Shown: positions 43,001 to 54,028, counted from the stretch's first letter. The stretch is DNA of 64,000 nucleotides from Sweltsa coloradensis (GCA_024449915.1 JAMZAV010000627.1:930001-994000); one strand, 5' to 3'. Translations and numbers: made by a program. Notes: a model not told the origin generated them from the sequence alone.

Positions 43001-44351
43001 AATCATCAGGCGCCATGTTGATGTAGCTATTTCTACTGCACCGAGGACTGATGTGGGAACTAGATTCGAAACTAAAACCTGATTAGGCATTAGAACAAGA
43101 ATTAATTAATGCATTTTTTTAAATCTATTATCGTGAAATGATTCCCAATCACGTTAAATTACATTTTTATTGAAGGTCTAGCTATCTACCACGACCTTCC
43201 CCAAATATATTTTGAAATCCACCATTGAGATCGTCCCCCAAGTAATGTTTGTGTGCATTACACTTACACAATCATTACACGTCATCATTCTTCCAATGCA
43301 AACTTCAACACATCAAGTATTATTCACACACACTTTCTCCTTGTCATGCCGTTCAATCACCTGCCCGGCGCCTTATTTCTCCCCTGACGAAACAAAGGTA
43401 CTTATTACTTCACCAGGTTCATTGGGATGGTGCTTACTACTTTACGTGCTTACTAGAACTTAATTATAAATAACATAATATATTAAAAACTGCAACACTA
43501 CAATGTTCGCACTAAGTAGTATTTACGTTACGTAAAACAACATGGCCATCACAATGTCATTACAAACTGTCTTGTCCTGGTCCTTGTCAGACTGGATATT
43601 CATTGAGTCACATACTCACACACACATTCTAGTCATAAATAATGTAAACAAAAATATCATATTAATTCATAACTACAGCTAGTACATAACCTTACACAAT
43701 AGTATGTATGTGTATGTAACAATTATTTAAGTGTCTTCCTGGTATAAACATAAATGAAGGTTTGTATGTTGTGAGATGAACACGCGTAATGTCGATGGCA
43801 TTGTGTGCGACTGAACAAAATTTGAAAACACAATGATATAAACACGATAACGTAACGATTCTAACTCAATATGTGCGTTCGTACTTTTCAAACTACGTCT
43901 ACATTTTCCCGTCGGCCAAGATGAACTTCTGTGAGCTTTCTCAGAAAGGTGATGCCTAAGTCAAGTTTCGGTATCGTCTGCTCTTGCGTCCTACTCAGTA
44001 CGTAAACATCGATCAACCATGAACATGTTCATGGACTTTTGAGGACTTACAGAGAACAATCTGTGACTTTGATGAAAATAATGGCTGTTGTTTCGTTTTA
44101 TATTGGAGGGTAGACACAAAACCGTCAACAGTTGCAGTTGAGTTTCCTGCATGTCACTTGAAAAGCACGAACTAAGCGCCTAGCCAACGTTCAGTGATGC
44201 TGTATTCCCGACATGGATGGACCTTCTAGCATAGAGTCGCAGCCACATGTCGGGAACCTAGCCTAGAACATGCACATGACGCCAAGCTAAGTCAAGACTT
44301 ACCGGCCAGTACAGTTGCCGCCGCTACCAGCACCCACATGGCCGACGTCAT
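34031..44351 (-). CDS. Gene 2: three-domain chitin-binding obstructor/CPAP3 protein (obst-B-like)
   Basis: Five exons: 44351-44303, 40603-40391, 40018-39812, 36103-35890 and 34061-34031. They total 714 nt, 237 residues as read. Residues 1-16 (MTSAMWVLVAAATVLA) are a signal peptide. Three CBM14 domains have cysteines at 28/41/47/57/73/81, 96/111/117/127/140/151 and 165/189/195/206/219/228. Intron phases are 1,1,1,2, as in its neighbours. EKLCADGLVFND and PGICDKFFNCVEG recall obst-B, while the linker TELQ and domain 3 resemble obst-A, so the class is tentative. The expected role is binding chitin in the secreted cuticle. As assembled, the tail is EKWYASGKN then stop, but a one-base G-run error may hide a longer Glu/Lys/Ala tail (see findings). 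Confidence 0.88.
34936..35290 (-). mobile_element. SINE S1, nearly full copy
   Basis: Tail GTATTTAGAGTCTACTTATA, body CACCATCGACGAGTGAACAA and GTTGCTAGGACGGCTCCAAA, head GCGGGATTCGAACTCTGGAC on plus. In intron 4 of gene 2. Confidence 0.72.
35330..35505 (+). mobile_element. SINE S1, partial, opposite orientation
   Basis: CTAGTTGGTCATTGTTCACT and CACTGGAAATCAGTTACTGA are the reverse complement of S1 body and tail. Only 40 bp from the 34936 copy, forming an inverted SINE pair. Confidence 0.65.
35506..35786. mobile_element. Foldback/MITE family F2, copy 1
   Basis: AGAGAGTGGCCATACAGTAC pairs with GCACTGTATGGCCACTCTCT, and GGCTTGAAACAGAC with GTCTGTTTCAAGCC. Arms exceed 100 bp with a loop of about 35 nt. 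Outer GAGCCTAGATAA/TTATCTAGGCTC may extend the arms. Confidence 0.78.
35890..36103 (-). CDS. Gene 2 exon 4: chitin-binding domain 3
   Basis: The exon is 214 nt, from acceptor CTTCTAG to donor GGATG|GTGAGA. It encodes five of the six cysteines, with HPDDCQKFYIC and YNDNTFMCDEPENVEG. The last cysteine is completed by C from the terminal exon. Confidence 0.9.
36375..36570 (-). mobile_element. SINE S2 copy
   Basis: Minus-strand A box GTGGCTGAAGCGTAAAGCG, GAGACTCTGATTCGGGAGGT and B-box-like GGTTTCGAATCTCGCC define the head; the body has AACAGTCCTCGGACATTCG. In intron 3 of gene 2. Confidence 0.68.
37655..37930. mobile_element. Fragment related to Helentron-like copy e
   Basis: GGGACTACAATGTTCATATT and TTACATGGACATTAAGG match 30836-30880 and, reversed, 48115-48160. 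A further piece lies at 38525-38650. Confidence 0.6.
38654..39071. mobile_element. Near-perfect foldback element
   Basis: Left arm 38654-38826 and right arm 38900-39071 are almost perfect reverse complements (e.g. CCAAGCTCATCTACCCTTCC / GGAAGGGTAGATGAGCTTGG), with a spacer of about 73 nt. Arms of about 172 bp with few mismatches indicate a recent insertion or ongoing gene conversion. Confidence 0.9.
39812..40018 (-). CDS. Gene 2 exon 3: chitin-binding domain 2
   Basis: The exon is 207 nt, phase 1 to 1, from acceptor GTTACAG to donor AGAG|GTGAGA. It encodes a six-cysteine CBM14 domain beginning QEAQPSPGCPRANGFF. The intron before it is only 372 bp, matching the short intron 2 of gene 3. Confidence 0.9.
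40210..40275 (-). mobile_element. SINE S2 head fragment
   Basis: CAGTCAGGATTGTCGGTGCA and GGAATCGAACCCGCGACCTC match S2. It lies in intron 2 of gene 2, which may be short only because it holds little else. Confidence 0.55.
40391..40603 (-). CDS. Gene 2 exon 2: chitin-binding domain 1
   Basis: The exon is 213 nt, phase 1 to 1, from acceptor CTTCTAG to donor CTGC|GTGAGT. It encodes a Lys/Asp-rich linker and a complete six-cysteine CBM14 domain (QCDLYYKC, EKLCADGLVFND). Confidence 0.9.
41390..41545. mobile_element. SINE S1, partial
   Basis: GAGAGTCTACCCACTCAGTC, then GCACTCGAACAATGACCG and ACACCGACCAACCTAGTTGG. Head missing. Confidence 0.6.
42095..42245 (+). mobile_element. SINE S2 copy
   Basis: GTATGGAGGTCACGGATTCA, then CCACCGGCAATCCTGACTGA; body GAGTCCTCGAACATGCCCGT. 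Orientation opposite to the 36375 copy. Confidence 0.62.
42246..44302. other. Intron 1 of gene 2, non-coding
   Basis: No splice-supported ORF. GATAAG/CTTATCCCG strings recur at 42260-42440 without a clear unit. Confidence 0.45.
44303..44351 (-). CDS. Gene 2 exon 1: signal peptide
   Basis: An ATG at 44351, or the in-frame ATG at 44339, opens a hydrophobic leader rich in Ala and Val and ends at GCCG|GTAAGT. I chose the upstream ATG because it gives the same 16-codon length as gene 1. A GA/CT-rich tract at about 44475-44510 lies in the presumed 5' UTR or promoter. Confidence 0.82.
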
Positions 44352-45114
44352 TATGTTGCCCTGGTGTAGTTAGTATCAATCCTTCCTTCTGCGCTGGGTT
44401 GTCCGGCAAGAGTGGGCCCTCTTCTTCCTCGTCCAACTGTTGTGGAGCCCGAGCATTTCTCCTTTCCCTCACCCTCTCTCGCTCTGTCTCTGTCTCTCTC
44501 TCTCTGGTGGTCTAGAACAATGCCAAGCTTACGTCACGTCACGACGCTCTTAGAGTCGTGATGAAGATGAGTGGGATTAGTTCCTACGTTGGTAGATGAT
44601 ACAAGAGTAAGACACGTTTGGAAAGCTGGGAGACGTCTTAAGTTTTAACCGATAATGCGGTAACGTTAGCTGCAGGTTAAAGAACCTTAGCACCTTGATG
44701 GTATTGACAATGAGGAAGCGAAATGTCGTTTAGTTTAGCATCGACATTTCGTTTCTTCATTTTACTTCCAATTGGAAATAATCAAATTGAACGCAGGAAC
44801 ATCGCAATGTATGCATTTTTAACTCTTGAAATTAATGCACTAAATTCCATATTTGCCATAAAACAGCATTATTGGTGTCATTCGGTATGTGCAAATGCTA
44901 AACCGTTGGTTTGTGATTGAAACATAGAGCAACAAAAGAGAAATCGTCAGAAACGATTGCTCAATCGAAGACGCTCATCCTTCAGCGCGATTATAAATAG
45001 CGTCCACTTCCATATTTAAAGTTACTCGAATTTGTCTACTCTTAAATTTCTAAAAGAATTCAAACATGCGCTTCCTTGGATCTGACAGAAAACTCATGTG
45101 TGTAATTCATTGGA

Positions 45115-45410
45115 GTAGTAATGTTTTGAGGTAGTTCACACTTCGTTTCAAGTTTCATCAACTGATTGTTGTTTGTAGTAATGTTTTGAAGTAGTTCGGA
45201 CTTCATTTCAAGTTTCATCAACTGATTGTTGTTTGTAGTAATGTTTTGAAGTAGTTCGGACTTCGTTTCAAGTTTCATCAACTGATTCTTGTTTGTAGTA
45301 ATGTTTTGAAGTAGTTCACACTTCGTTTCAAGTTTCATCAACTGATTGTTGTTTGTAGTAATGTTTTGAGGTAGTTCACACTTCGTTTCACATTTAATCA
45401 ACTGATTGTT
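45115..45410. repeat. 60-bp minisatellite, five copies
   Basis: Unit GTAGTAATGTTTTGAAGTAG-TTCGGACTTCGTTTCAAGTT-TCATCAACTGATTGTTGTTT at an exact 60-bp period. Being a multiple of three, it keeps one minus frame open (113 codons) with a 20-residue repeat (LQNITTNNNQLMKLETK). Confidence 0.92.
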
Positions 45411-45521
45411 ACCTAATTAACTTAACATTTTATTAATAGTTACCTGCAGACGATCGCACCAAGTTAAATTAATGTGTACTTTTTATAAAGCATACGGACA
45501 ACACTTTTCTCTTTCGTTAAA

Positions 45522-45665
45522 AACTGTTCTAGAACTCATCATAGTCGTTCTTGGGGTAGTAAGCCTGTTCTAGAACTCATCACAGTCGTTCTAGCGGTAG
45601 TAAGCCTGTTCTAGAACTCATCACATTCGTTCTAGCAGTAGTAAGCCTGTTCTAGAACTCGGCGC
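45522..45665. repeat. 41-bp tandem repeat, about 3.4 copies
   Basis: GTTCTAGAACTCATCACAGT-CGTTCTAGCGGTAGTAAGCCT is repeated in tandem. Each unit contains the palindrome GTTCTAGAAC. Confidence 0.88.
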
Positions 45666-46335
45666 ACACACCGACCACGACTGCCCCGCTACCTAGCGGC
45701 GGGCGTGGGATCGTGCTCGCTGGTCACGGCTAACTAGATCTGTTGCCACCAAGTAGATCATGAACCAGTAACAACTCGTTTACTTTGAGGCGCGGTGTCC
45801 TTACATTTCTCTTCAAGGCTGTTGAAAGGTTTACAAGTCTGGATAATTAAAAATGATCTTCAAACTTTTCATATTCTATCATTTAGGCAAGGGTTTTGAC
45901 TTGACGGTTTAATTCCAATGAGAAAACACGAGAAAGGTGAATGTTTAAGTTATGTTATAGGAAATGGTGGGTGGAATCGCTCGAGTGGCGATGCTAAAAG
46001 GCCTAAGCTACGACAATAATGACGCAACGCTGTTAATAGTGCGTGAAGAATCATTTCACATACAGGAAACTATCACAGAGAAAAGTAATGAGTTTTACCC
46101 CGTGGGTCTTAAGTATTGATTGATTGTAATGCGACCACTTTCAATGACTGAGAGTTGAGTCGGCGACAAACCCAACATTAAATGATTAATATTAATTCCC
46201 CATGATTGTGGTCAAAACTACGACAAGCATGGGTGTCAACATCCGGACCATTGTTGGTGGAGGCGCCGGGTTCAAAGAGTTCCCACATATTGGATGGTAC
46301 CCTACCCCCCAGGGGCAGGATTCTTGCACATTTTA

Positions 46336-46708
46336 GGATGGGAGCGTCGCGAAATTAAAACCACGCGAAATTACAGTTTGTTTCGTGATATCTCGAGAAC
46401 GATGCAAAATATCTAAAAACGGATTCTTGACCGAACTGTGATTTTGTTAGAACAATGTAATGCAAGAAAAAAATATTTTAATGTGATGGTAATTAAGTTT
46501 TTTATTAGAATTTTAATTAATTAAATGCATATCTCAAATACAAACCGCACCTTTTATTATATTTGAATATCTTTTCTTGCATTATATTGTTCTAACAAAA
46601 CCACAATTCGGTCTAGATTCAGTTTTTAGAAATTTTGCATTGTTCTCGAGATATCACGAAAAAACTGTAATTTCGGGTGGCTTTAATTTCGCGACTATCC
46701 CATCCTCT
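46336..46708. mobile_element. TIR/foldback element, family F1, copy 2
   Basis: AGGATGGGAGCGTCGCGAAA pairs with TTTCGCGACTATCCCATCCT; GTTAGAACAATGTAATGCAA pairs with TTGCATTATATTGTTCTAAC. Shares internal sequence (TGCAAGAAAAA, TCGTGATATCT) with 3936-4295. Confidence 0.75.
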
Positions 46709-47537
46709 TAAGTGGAATTAGGGGATATGTTAGAGGTGAAAACAGTTTTCCTGAACAATACCTAGAGGGGATTAGAGACCAAACAAACTAACACGTATAT
46801 GTGGTTGGTTATTACTGGCTGGTGTTTGTTTGGTGCTTGCACGGTATATCTACTTTGGAAGCAAAGACCCTGAACACAAGACCAACGAGTTAATACACTT
46901 ACTCTCAGAAGAATAGATTTACATTTTATTCTAGGCCAGTTCAACACAATAAAGTAAACTGGATGATCTTGTTCCCATCAATTCCATATCTCATCTTTCC
47001 CACAACTTTTTCATGGCGCATTTTAATAACTCGTTATGTGTGAAACTTTCTGGTAGAAGCGCATTGAACGATGTGTACATGCGAGTGTCCGCATTTCCAC
47101 CCAGCAATGTAGTTCCATGATCGAATTACTTTAATTAATGCCGCATTACACTTGATAATAACCTGCCTATTCAGAAAGTAGGCCTGCAACACTAGAAACA
47201 AGCCTAATTGGCTGATACTTGACAAAAGCAGGAACCGTTTGGTCGGCTGTCTCAACTTCTTCCCAGCCCAGAGGCCAAACTTTGCTTACTTGACAGTTAC
47301 TGATCTAGTGGAACTCTGCGGAACATTTACCTCTTCATAACCTGCTAATTAGCTTATTGTTTAATGAAAATAACTAGCAAGTATATGTTGAACTAAATAA
47401 AAAAGGGTGGGAACAGCAACAGCACAGGTAACAGCTGATAACAGATTGGAGATAGCTCTGTCATGTGGATCCATATCTGAAGATCAGTTCATGAGGCAGC
47501 TGAGCTTGTTGAAGAGCTTCCCCAATAAGTTGTGCCC

Positions 47538-47645
47538 TAATGCCAAGCGAAGTGTCCCCCAGTGAGATGGTCGTGCTCCTGTGGCAAAGTGTCCCCCAGT
47601 GAGATGGTCGTGCCCCCGGTGGCAAAGTGTCCCCCAGTGAGAAAG
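47538..47645. repeat. About 44-bp tandem repeat, 2.5 copies
   Basis: AAGTGTCCCCCAGTGAGATG followed by GTCGTGC and GTGGCA is repeated. Intergenic between gene 2 and exon B. Confidence 0.85.
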
Positions 47646-47871
47646 TGACAACAGAGACCACGCCCGAAGGCCTCCTACTCCTACTCCCGGCACAGCACCG
47701 CACTTTCACCGCGACCAAATGTCAACGGCTGCCGGAGTTATGATGAAATGTTGCAGTAATATTGTAGCACGGCTAACAACCACCCATCGTGCATCACTAG
47801 CTTACGAGTACGTACGATCTGAAAGCATCGTCTGCTCGTTCCGATCAGCAACCCTCACGTGACGACTATAA

Positions 47872-48450
47872 TAGGAAAACGCTAAAGTCCCGTCGCGTTG
47901 ATGGATGAGTTTTTTTTGTAAGTTTTTAGTTTGCGTGGGATCTATTTTACTTATCAAGTGCCTTTTGAACGCATTGTTGTTGATTGTTGTCAAGTTTCTA
48001 TTGTTACTTGTAAATTGTTATTATAAACCAAAAAAACTCATAATAAAACCTTTATTCTATGGATTCTGGCTAACTTTTTCAACTTTTTCTTTCAAAAAGC
48101 AATACATCACCATTATCTTAATGTCCATGTGAAATATGAACGTTGTAGCCCCACCCGTTTGGTCAGAATCGGCCCAAATGTCACGAAAATATCGCACTAA
48201 AAATCGAAAAAAATTCGTAAAAGTACGATATTCATGAGAAATATTTCTTCGATTGTACCCAAAACAATACACCTCTAAGTTCAGAGATTTCGAAGGTCCC
48301 CTCCAATTTTCATCAAGATCGGATATGCCGTTTGCCTGGTAGAGAGTTAACAAACAGACAGAAAAACAAACAAAAAAACAAACAAAAAAAACACCCGAGC
48401 TAAATTTTTTGGGGGTCAGTGAAATTGAAGTCTTCGCTTCGCTCATCCAA
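47872..48450 (-). mobile_element. Helentron-like element family 1, copy f
   Basis: ATAGGAAAACGCTAAAGTCC, then CGTCGCGTTGATGGATGAGT, through to TCTTCGCTTCGCTCATCCAA. The hairpin AACGC/GCGTT is intact; CTAG has become ATAG. Confidence 0.68.
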
Positions 48451-48514
48451 AAAACCACTGCAGGAGGTAGCAGACTCTCGTGACCTTACATTCATATAGA
48501 AATTAAACATTTAT

Positions 48515-48600
48515 TGACAAATGTATCTCAAGCGACTCTGATTCGGCAAGTCCCGGGTTTGGAACCCGCCACCGACATTGAAAGTTTTCCGAGTGTTTTT
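48515..48600 (+). mobile_element. SINE S2 head fragment
   Basis: GCGACTCTGATTCGGCAAGT, then CCGGGTTTGGAACCCGCCAC matches the S2 B-box region. Confidence 0.55.
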
Positions 48601-49254
48601 CGCCTAACTAATTTAAAATAAAACTGTAATTTAACAGGTAGATATTATTTGTAGTTATAAATTCAACTAAGTTGCTGATCTCGAGTATTAAATAGTTTAC
48701 ATTCTAGAATCTTTCAGATAAGAGGATTATATAGAATATGCTCTTTAAGCAAATTGCTGTTCGCTCGGCTGACTGACACCGCTGGTGGTTGATTTGGGCA
48801 GTTGTCATGGAAGTGGAAGAAGGGCTCTACTTTTCAAAAATTTGTTTTAAAACAATTTTAAAAAAATATCTTCCACTGTTCTCGATTTTGTTAAAAAGTT
48901 CAAAATTGACTGTCCATACATGCTTTATTGACAAATTTGCAAAGTTTTATATACGTCGGATGCATTTTGGCCGAACGACCAGCTTGCAGTTTTTATATCA
49001 TCCATCCAGATGTCTGTGGCTGTTCTTTGTCAAATTGTAATTGATTGTGCATCTTCGTTCATTTCAGTCTCAATACTTTATCGGAGACGTTATGATCATA
49101 GAGATTCTCTACGTTGTGATCAAGCTCAATCTAACCTAGCCACTACACAAAACTCTTTTCAAGAATTCGAGAAACAACGTAGGCTGTACGGGCCTCTGAT
49201 GATTATGATTATTGCAATATCGCTATTCGAGACGATGAGTGCTGGTGGATGAGG

Positions 49255-49560
49255 GTGATTGTGAAGGACAATCAGAGAAAGGTCATGTCTTATTCGGGAT
49301 TCGAACCAGCGTTCACTGGTATTAAACTCTCCGCCGAAAACCGGCCTAAGGGCAATTCATGCGCTCATCAGACTACTGGTTTCACTGTTGATGCGAAGGA
49401 ATGTCCAGGAGACGACTCAATCCCCAGCACTGGAATTAAAGACTAAAGAGAACCTTGGGAGAACATTCAGCCAGGATTGCCGAGGACGGGCATCGAACGG
49501 GCGACCTCCCGTATATCAGAGTTTCGCCCTGTACGCGGGACTAGCTACCTCTGTCGGGTA
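49255..49560 (-). mobile_element. SINE S2 copies (two pieces)
   Basis: GATTCGAACC near 49300 and CAGCCAGGATTGCCGAGGAC / ATCGAACGGGCGACCTCCCG near 49470-49510 indicate two S2-type heads. They lie between exon B's poly(A) site and gene 2. Confidence 0.55.
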
Positions 49561-49671
49561 TGTGCATTGGTTTGTGAAGCATGGAATGTAGCAGTTTCAA
49601 GGAATTGGGAGCTAGAGTATTTAATTTGTTAACTACAAGAAATAAATAGCTTGAGGTACAATGTACAAATA

Positions 49672-49677
49672 TTTATT
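49672..49677 (-). terminator. Poly(A) signal for terminal exon B
   Basis: A minus-strand AATAAA lies 110 nt past the stop of exon B. It indicates a genuine 3' end here, independent of the one at 54034. Confidence 0.5.
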
Positions 49678-49786
49678 GTCTCCGTCACATTATTGTCAGC
49701 AACTAGTTAGGAACTGTAAGTTGTCGAAACTGGCGCAGACATCGTGGAAGAGGACGGCGTCGTAGACTGGGATGGCGACGCTCCCC

Positions 49787-49919
49787 TCACTGCCGGTTTC
49801 TCTTACGGTTCACGTTGACCTGGTCGAAGACGCGACGGTCCCCGAAGTCTTTCTTGCCGTCGCCGTCAGCGTCGTTGAAGAGGACAGCGAAGTCCGGGTG
49901 GTCCTTGTAGAACGTCTCA
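49787..49919 (-). CDS. obst-A: Alternative terminal exon B of gene 3 (EF-hand-like tail)
   Basis: A strong acceptor (GCTTGTCTGTCCCCAG) is followed by T and 43 codons ending in TGA. In phase 2, the phase of every intron 4 in this cluster, the T completes TG|T = Cys. The next residues, ETFYKD, echo the EDWYK and EKWY starts of the other terminal exons. The tail holds DADGDGKKDFGD, which has Asp at positions 1, 3, 5, 9 and 12 and Gly at 6, as in an EF-hand or dockerin-type calcium loop, and ends basic (NRKRNRQ). It is GC-rich like the other exons and has AATAAA at 49677-49672. It lies downstream of gene 3 and upstream of gene 2, so gene 3 is the only donor visible. It could instead be the last exon of a gene I cannot see. 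Confidence 0.7.
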
Positions 49920-50296
49920 CTGGGGACAGACAAGCACCGAGGGCGGTTCAGAGAGATAACACTAGCGGCAACCCGGACAGAGAGTTTTTCACGAGGTTTT
50001 CTTTCACAACTGTCCACATTTCAAAACACCCCGTTAGACACCAGAATAGGGGCATGCATTGCACCCTGGGCAGGTTTCCTACGAGGAATAGTTCCAGTAT
50101 ACCGTGCGCAGATTCTGCCTAGGGAAACATTGTGCCTGATGGTATCCAGTGTTGTTGAGTAGCTTGGACGGTACTGAGCGCTACTTCTTAACACGGTGTA
50201 GTAGCGAGAAGCAAGCCTCTACGAGTCTACATGCAGCAATGGAGTAAAATCGACGGTACTCTAGGTTTGCAACTAAGGCTTTTCGACAGCGTTTAT

Positions 50297-50863
50297 CTAT
50301 TTCCCCAAATACGCTACCAAGTCAAAATATAGTGAATGGCTTTGAAACCTGGTTCTATTAGAAAATCAAAACTATTTTTTCAATTTTTTCTGATCGGGCA
50401 CACGGCAAATATAGCCCCTTCAAAATAATTTCAAACTTTAAATCGCCCAAGCACACCATTCAACGTAGGTAATTGTGTTTTTGTGACATAATTATTTTCA
50501 ACTGGTTTTCTAGAGGCTGACTGAGTTTTTTTTTTTAAAGAATTGTTTTAGCTGCGAATTTTTTTGTTTGGCGGTACAAAACGGTACAAAATACCGCCAA
50601 ACGAAAATATTCGCAGGAAATATATTTTTTAATGCCTCAGTCAGCCTCTAGAAAACCAGTTAAAATTAATGTTACAAAAACACAACTACCTACGTTGAAT
50701 GGTGTGCTTGGGTGAATTGAAGTTTAAAATTTTTTGAAGAGGCGATATTTGCCGTGTGCCCGCGATCAGAAAAATTTGAAAAAAATTGTTTTGATTTTCT
50801 AATAGAGACAGGTTTCAAATCCATTCACTATATTTTGACTTGGTAGCATATTTGGGAAAATAG
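50297..50863. mobile_element. Large foldback element, arms about 280 bp
   Basis: CCCCAAATACGCTACCAAGT at the left pairs with ACTTGGTAGCATATTTGGG at the right; TTTCTAGAGGCTGACTGAG pairs with CTCAGTCAGCCTCTAGAAA. The centre near 50580 holds TTTGGCGGTA and TACCGCCAAA, so there is virtually no spacer. Confidence 0.88.
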
Positions 50864-52007
50864 GATCACTTGGTCGAGTAGCCTTAAGAGATAAAACAAT
50901 TTTTTAAAGGGGTATTTAACCGCTAAACTCAAGAAATATATTTCATTCAGTCTGACTAGTAATGAATTTAGCAATTAACAGAAAAATTATTGGGGCAACC
51001 ATGACCTCCCAAAAAATTGGCAAACATGACATTTTTCGAGCTAGGTCCCATCGGCAAAAATCTCCAATAAGAAATAACATGGGGACGATCTTTATGCCCC
51101 GTGACCTTGGAGGATTTTGATCCAAAAAAATATTGGACATTTTTAACGTACTCTACAGCCTTTTCTGTAAATTCTCTATATATTTTTTTAATTTGGGCAA
51201 GTAGTTCGGTCAAAATATGCTGATTACCAAGATGGGGTGTGATTTTGGAATGCATATTATTATTTTTGCGTGTTTGAGTGTATATTTGGGCACAGTTTCA
51301 AGACACGATGTAAAAAATAGGCATTTTAGATTGGTTCTATGCTCTAGTATCCGATTTAAGAAAAAAAGAAGCACGTTAAAGCCGATTTAAGAAATCTCCC
51401 AAAACACCAATTTTCGCAAATTTCTGGATCAAGAAATGTTCAAAATTCGTGTTAGATCACAGTTAAAAGATATAATTTTTTAAGCTGTCATTTTAGAGTA
51501 GTATTGTGCTATAGATCATTTGGTAAAAAATATTTTTTCGAGTTAATAACACCTGTAACTACTTAAGATTCTTGGATTAAAATCAATATCTTTCCCCTCT
51601 TATTATCAATCTTTTCATATTTTTGACCTTTTATTTGTTTACAGTAATCATTTTTTATGACTATTAATTAAAATAAAATCTACATAAATAATGAATGATG
51701 TTTTGATTTCTCAGGATTTAATGACTCCTGCGTATGGGTGGTACAATTTAGTATATGGTGAACCAACTAAACGCTATTTAACTCAGTTGTCTTTAGTTGA
51801 ACAAAATGTAAGTAGCTATTGACTTAGTAGCGACTAACGCTCTCGAAGAGTTCGTCCAGGTATAGAAGCGCCCCGCTCTCGAAGAGTTCGTCATATTACT
51901 TCATAATTCAAAACATCAACAACAACAACCTGATGATGTATAGTTTCAAATTTGTCGTTTGTATCAACGTCTTTGCTTTGCTGATTAATGAATCATATCA
52001 AATATCA
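50864..52007. other. Intron 4 (long form) of gene 3 or intergenic, no feature
   Basis: AT-rich. GCTCTCGAAGAGTTCGTC occurs twice (51838 and 51877). No supported gene. Confidence 0.45.
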
Positions 52008-52493
52008 CTACGTTTACCACAGGCTCTAGTCCGGCTTACACTGGGCCGGTTTCATCTAGTCCGAGGTGTATATCAACAAAACTAAGCCGGCCTACTCTAG
52101 CTCAATTTCAAGCCGAACTAGCCACAGCCTGCTAGACCTACTAGAACGTCGGGTTTCAACCACTAAATTTACCAAAACAAAATTATTAAATGAAACCAAT
52201 TATTAAACTGTTGCTATATTATATAGCCTATATGACTTATTTGCATGGAATGCATCTATTCTCATCCGATTTGTTCTAGAACGGTACCTGGATACTCATA
52301 ATCCTCCTCATCAAGTTGCAGTAAAGTGTTTATCAGACTGGACTAGTTCGTTTGAAGCGGTCTAGACTCGTTGGCAAACGAGTCTAGATCGGTTCCCATC
52401 TGGGCCGGCTCAAAGCGTTTATCAAGCCATGTAGGCCGGCCTAGAGCTAGGCCGGCCCAGTGTAAGCCGGACTAGAGCCTGTGGTAAACGTAG
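52008..52493. mobile_element. MITE with long terminal inverted repeats
   Basis: CTACGTTTACCACAGGCTCT-AGTCCGGCTTACACTGGGCC at the left is inverted at the right (GGCCCAGTGTAAGCCGGACT-AGAGCCTGTGGTAAACGTAG). TIRs are about 43 bp, total 486 bp. The interior has further GGCCGGCCTA palindromes but no ORF. Confidence 0.88.
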
Positions 52494-54028
52494 TATATGT
52501 TTTAGTTGGAATTTTTTTCTAACAATTTTTCCAAATTAACTCCATTCCCCTGTACTAATAATTTATTTTGTATCGTGTACACTTTAAGTGCCTTGGATTT
52601 AATAATAATGAATGAATACTATGAAACAATAATCTGAAGGTTGCAGCACAGATAACAGAGTACACTCTGGTTGTAGTATATAGTTGAGGTGCGAATACTT
52701 TCCTTATCTGTCCGTGCGCCTATATGTGTCTCACGTCGCATGATGAAAACCGAACATGACCTGTGAATGAAATGTGCAACAAGGACGACCCTGGGGGACA
52801 GCCTCGCTCAAATGAACATGTTTTCAACCTGGCACCCCCGTCAAAACAGTTCCTCCTTCCACAACCTGTTGAATAAGCTACTTCGCTCCCTTTTCTCGTG
52901 CCCATATTGTTATGTGGGAAGTCTCTTTGGATCACGTAGTGAATCAAGCACAGATAAGTTGAATTCAACCAAGTTGCAACGACCTTCAAAATGGTCACGT
53001 GATCAACTCACCACAACCAATGCAGAAAAACTAAAAATGCTATCATGCAATGGCTGCCTGATTTTGGAGGACTGAAAGTACTTTGACAGCTGATTTATTA
53101 GGTCATAGTATTGACGTCGTTGTTCGAATAAAAGTGGTATTTTAGATGCCTTCGCCTTAACTACTTCATAAGGATCAAATAATGTCGAAAAAGAAGTTTA
53201 AAAGATTTCTAGAATTAAGGGCCTACCTGAAGCAAGAGCTCTTAGGCCTAGGCCTATCCAGTGACAGCTGAACGAAACACTTTTTGTACATGTCAGTGTG
53301 TGTACTTTTTTTGCATTGGTCCTTTATATTTTAACAATGTTGCCCACATGTTAAAGCGATTTCTGATGTTACATTTGTTTTAATTCAAATGAATGTGTAT
53401 AGCCAAATAAAATAACATTGAAAATAATAATTTTTGTAATTTATATTTCGTTTAAGAAGAAGGCTTTCAATTAAACCACCAATTTTATTTGTGTGGACCA
53501 CATGCGAAATGGCAGCCAAAAAGTGTCAAAAGGTCATTCTAACTTGGTTGAATTGAACTCTACTATCCGCAATAGTGAGCGAAGCTACGTAATCAACCGG
53601 TTGTCGAGAAAAATACACATAAAAATAATATTACGTTACAATTTCAGTTTTGGTGGAGGTGCCGGGTATAATATTTTGGTAAAGTTTATAAAACAAAGAC
53701 CTATCTCAAAACCTGCAGTTAATAGGGGCTACAATTAGTTCTAGGCCTACTTGCTAAATTGAAAGGGAGTATTTAAAATTTAAATGCTACCTTGCCTAAA
53801 TTGTAAGGGTTGAACTACCGTGTTTGCTTGTAGGAGTTGTAATTCCGCAGCCTGGCACAGGTTATTAAGCTAGCCCCACCCCTGAACGTTCTAACTGAAG
53901 ATGAGTGTTTCCCGATAAATAGACTCCAGAAATATATCACGTCAGTTATTTCAGACGGTGCCATATATATATAAGTTTAGGGATGGGTGCAACTTCAAAT
54001 GAATACACAGGTTATTACGTTAAAAAGG
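52494..54028. other. Non-coding stretch downstream of gene 3 exon A
   Basis: Overlapping short frames at 52720-53075 lack splice or family support. TTGGTGGAGGTGCCGGG occurs at 53650-53666. Confidence 0.45.

Noticed and set aside
45115..45410. CRISPR array
   Set aside because: The repeats are contiguous 60-bp units with no unique spacers, in an animal genome.
52720..53075. Overlapping 92- and 102-codon ORFs
   Set aside because: No domain, no exon-like boundaries or codon bias; probably non-coding.
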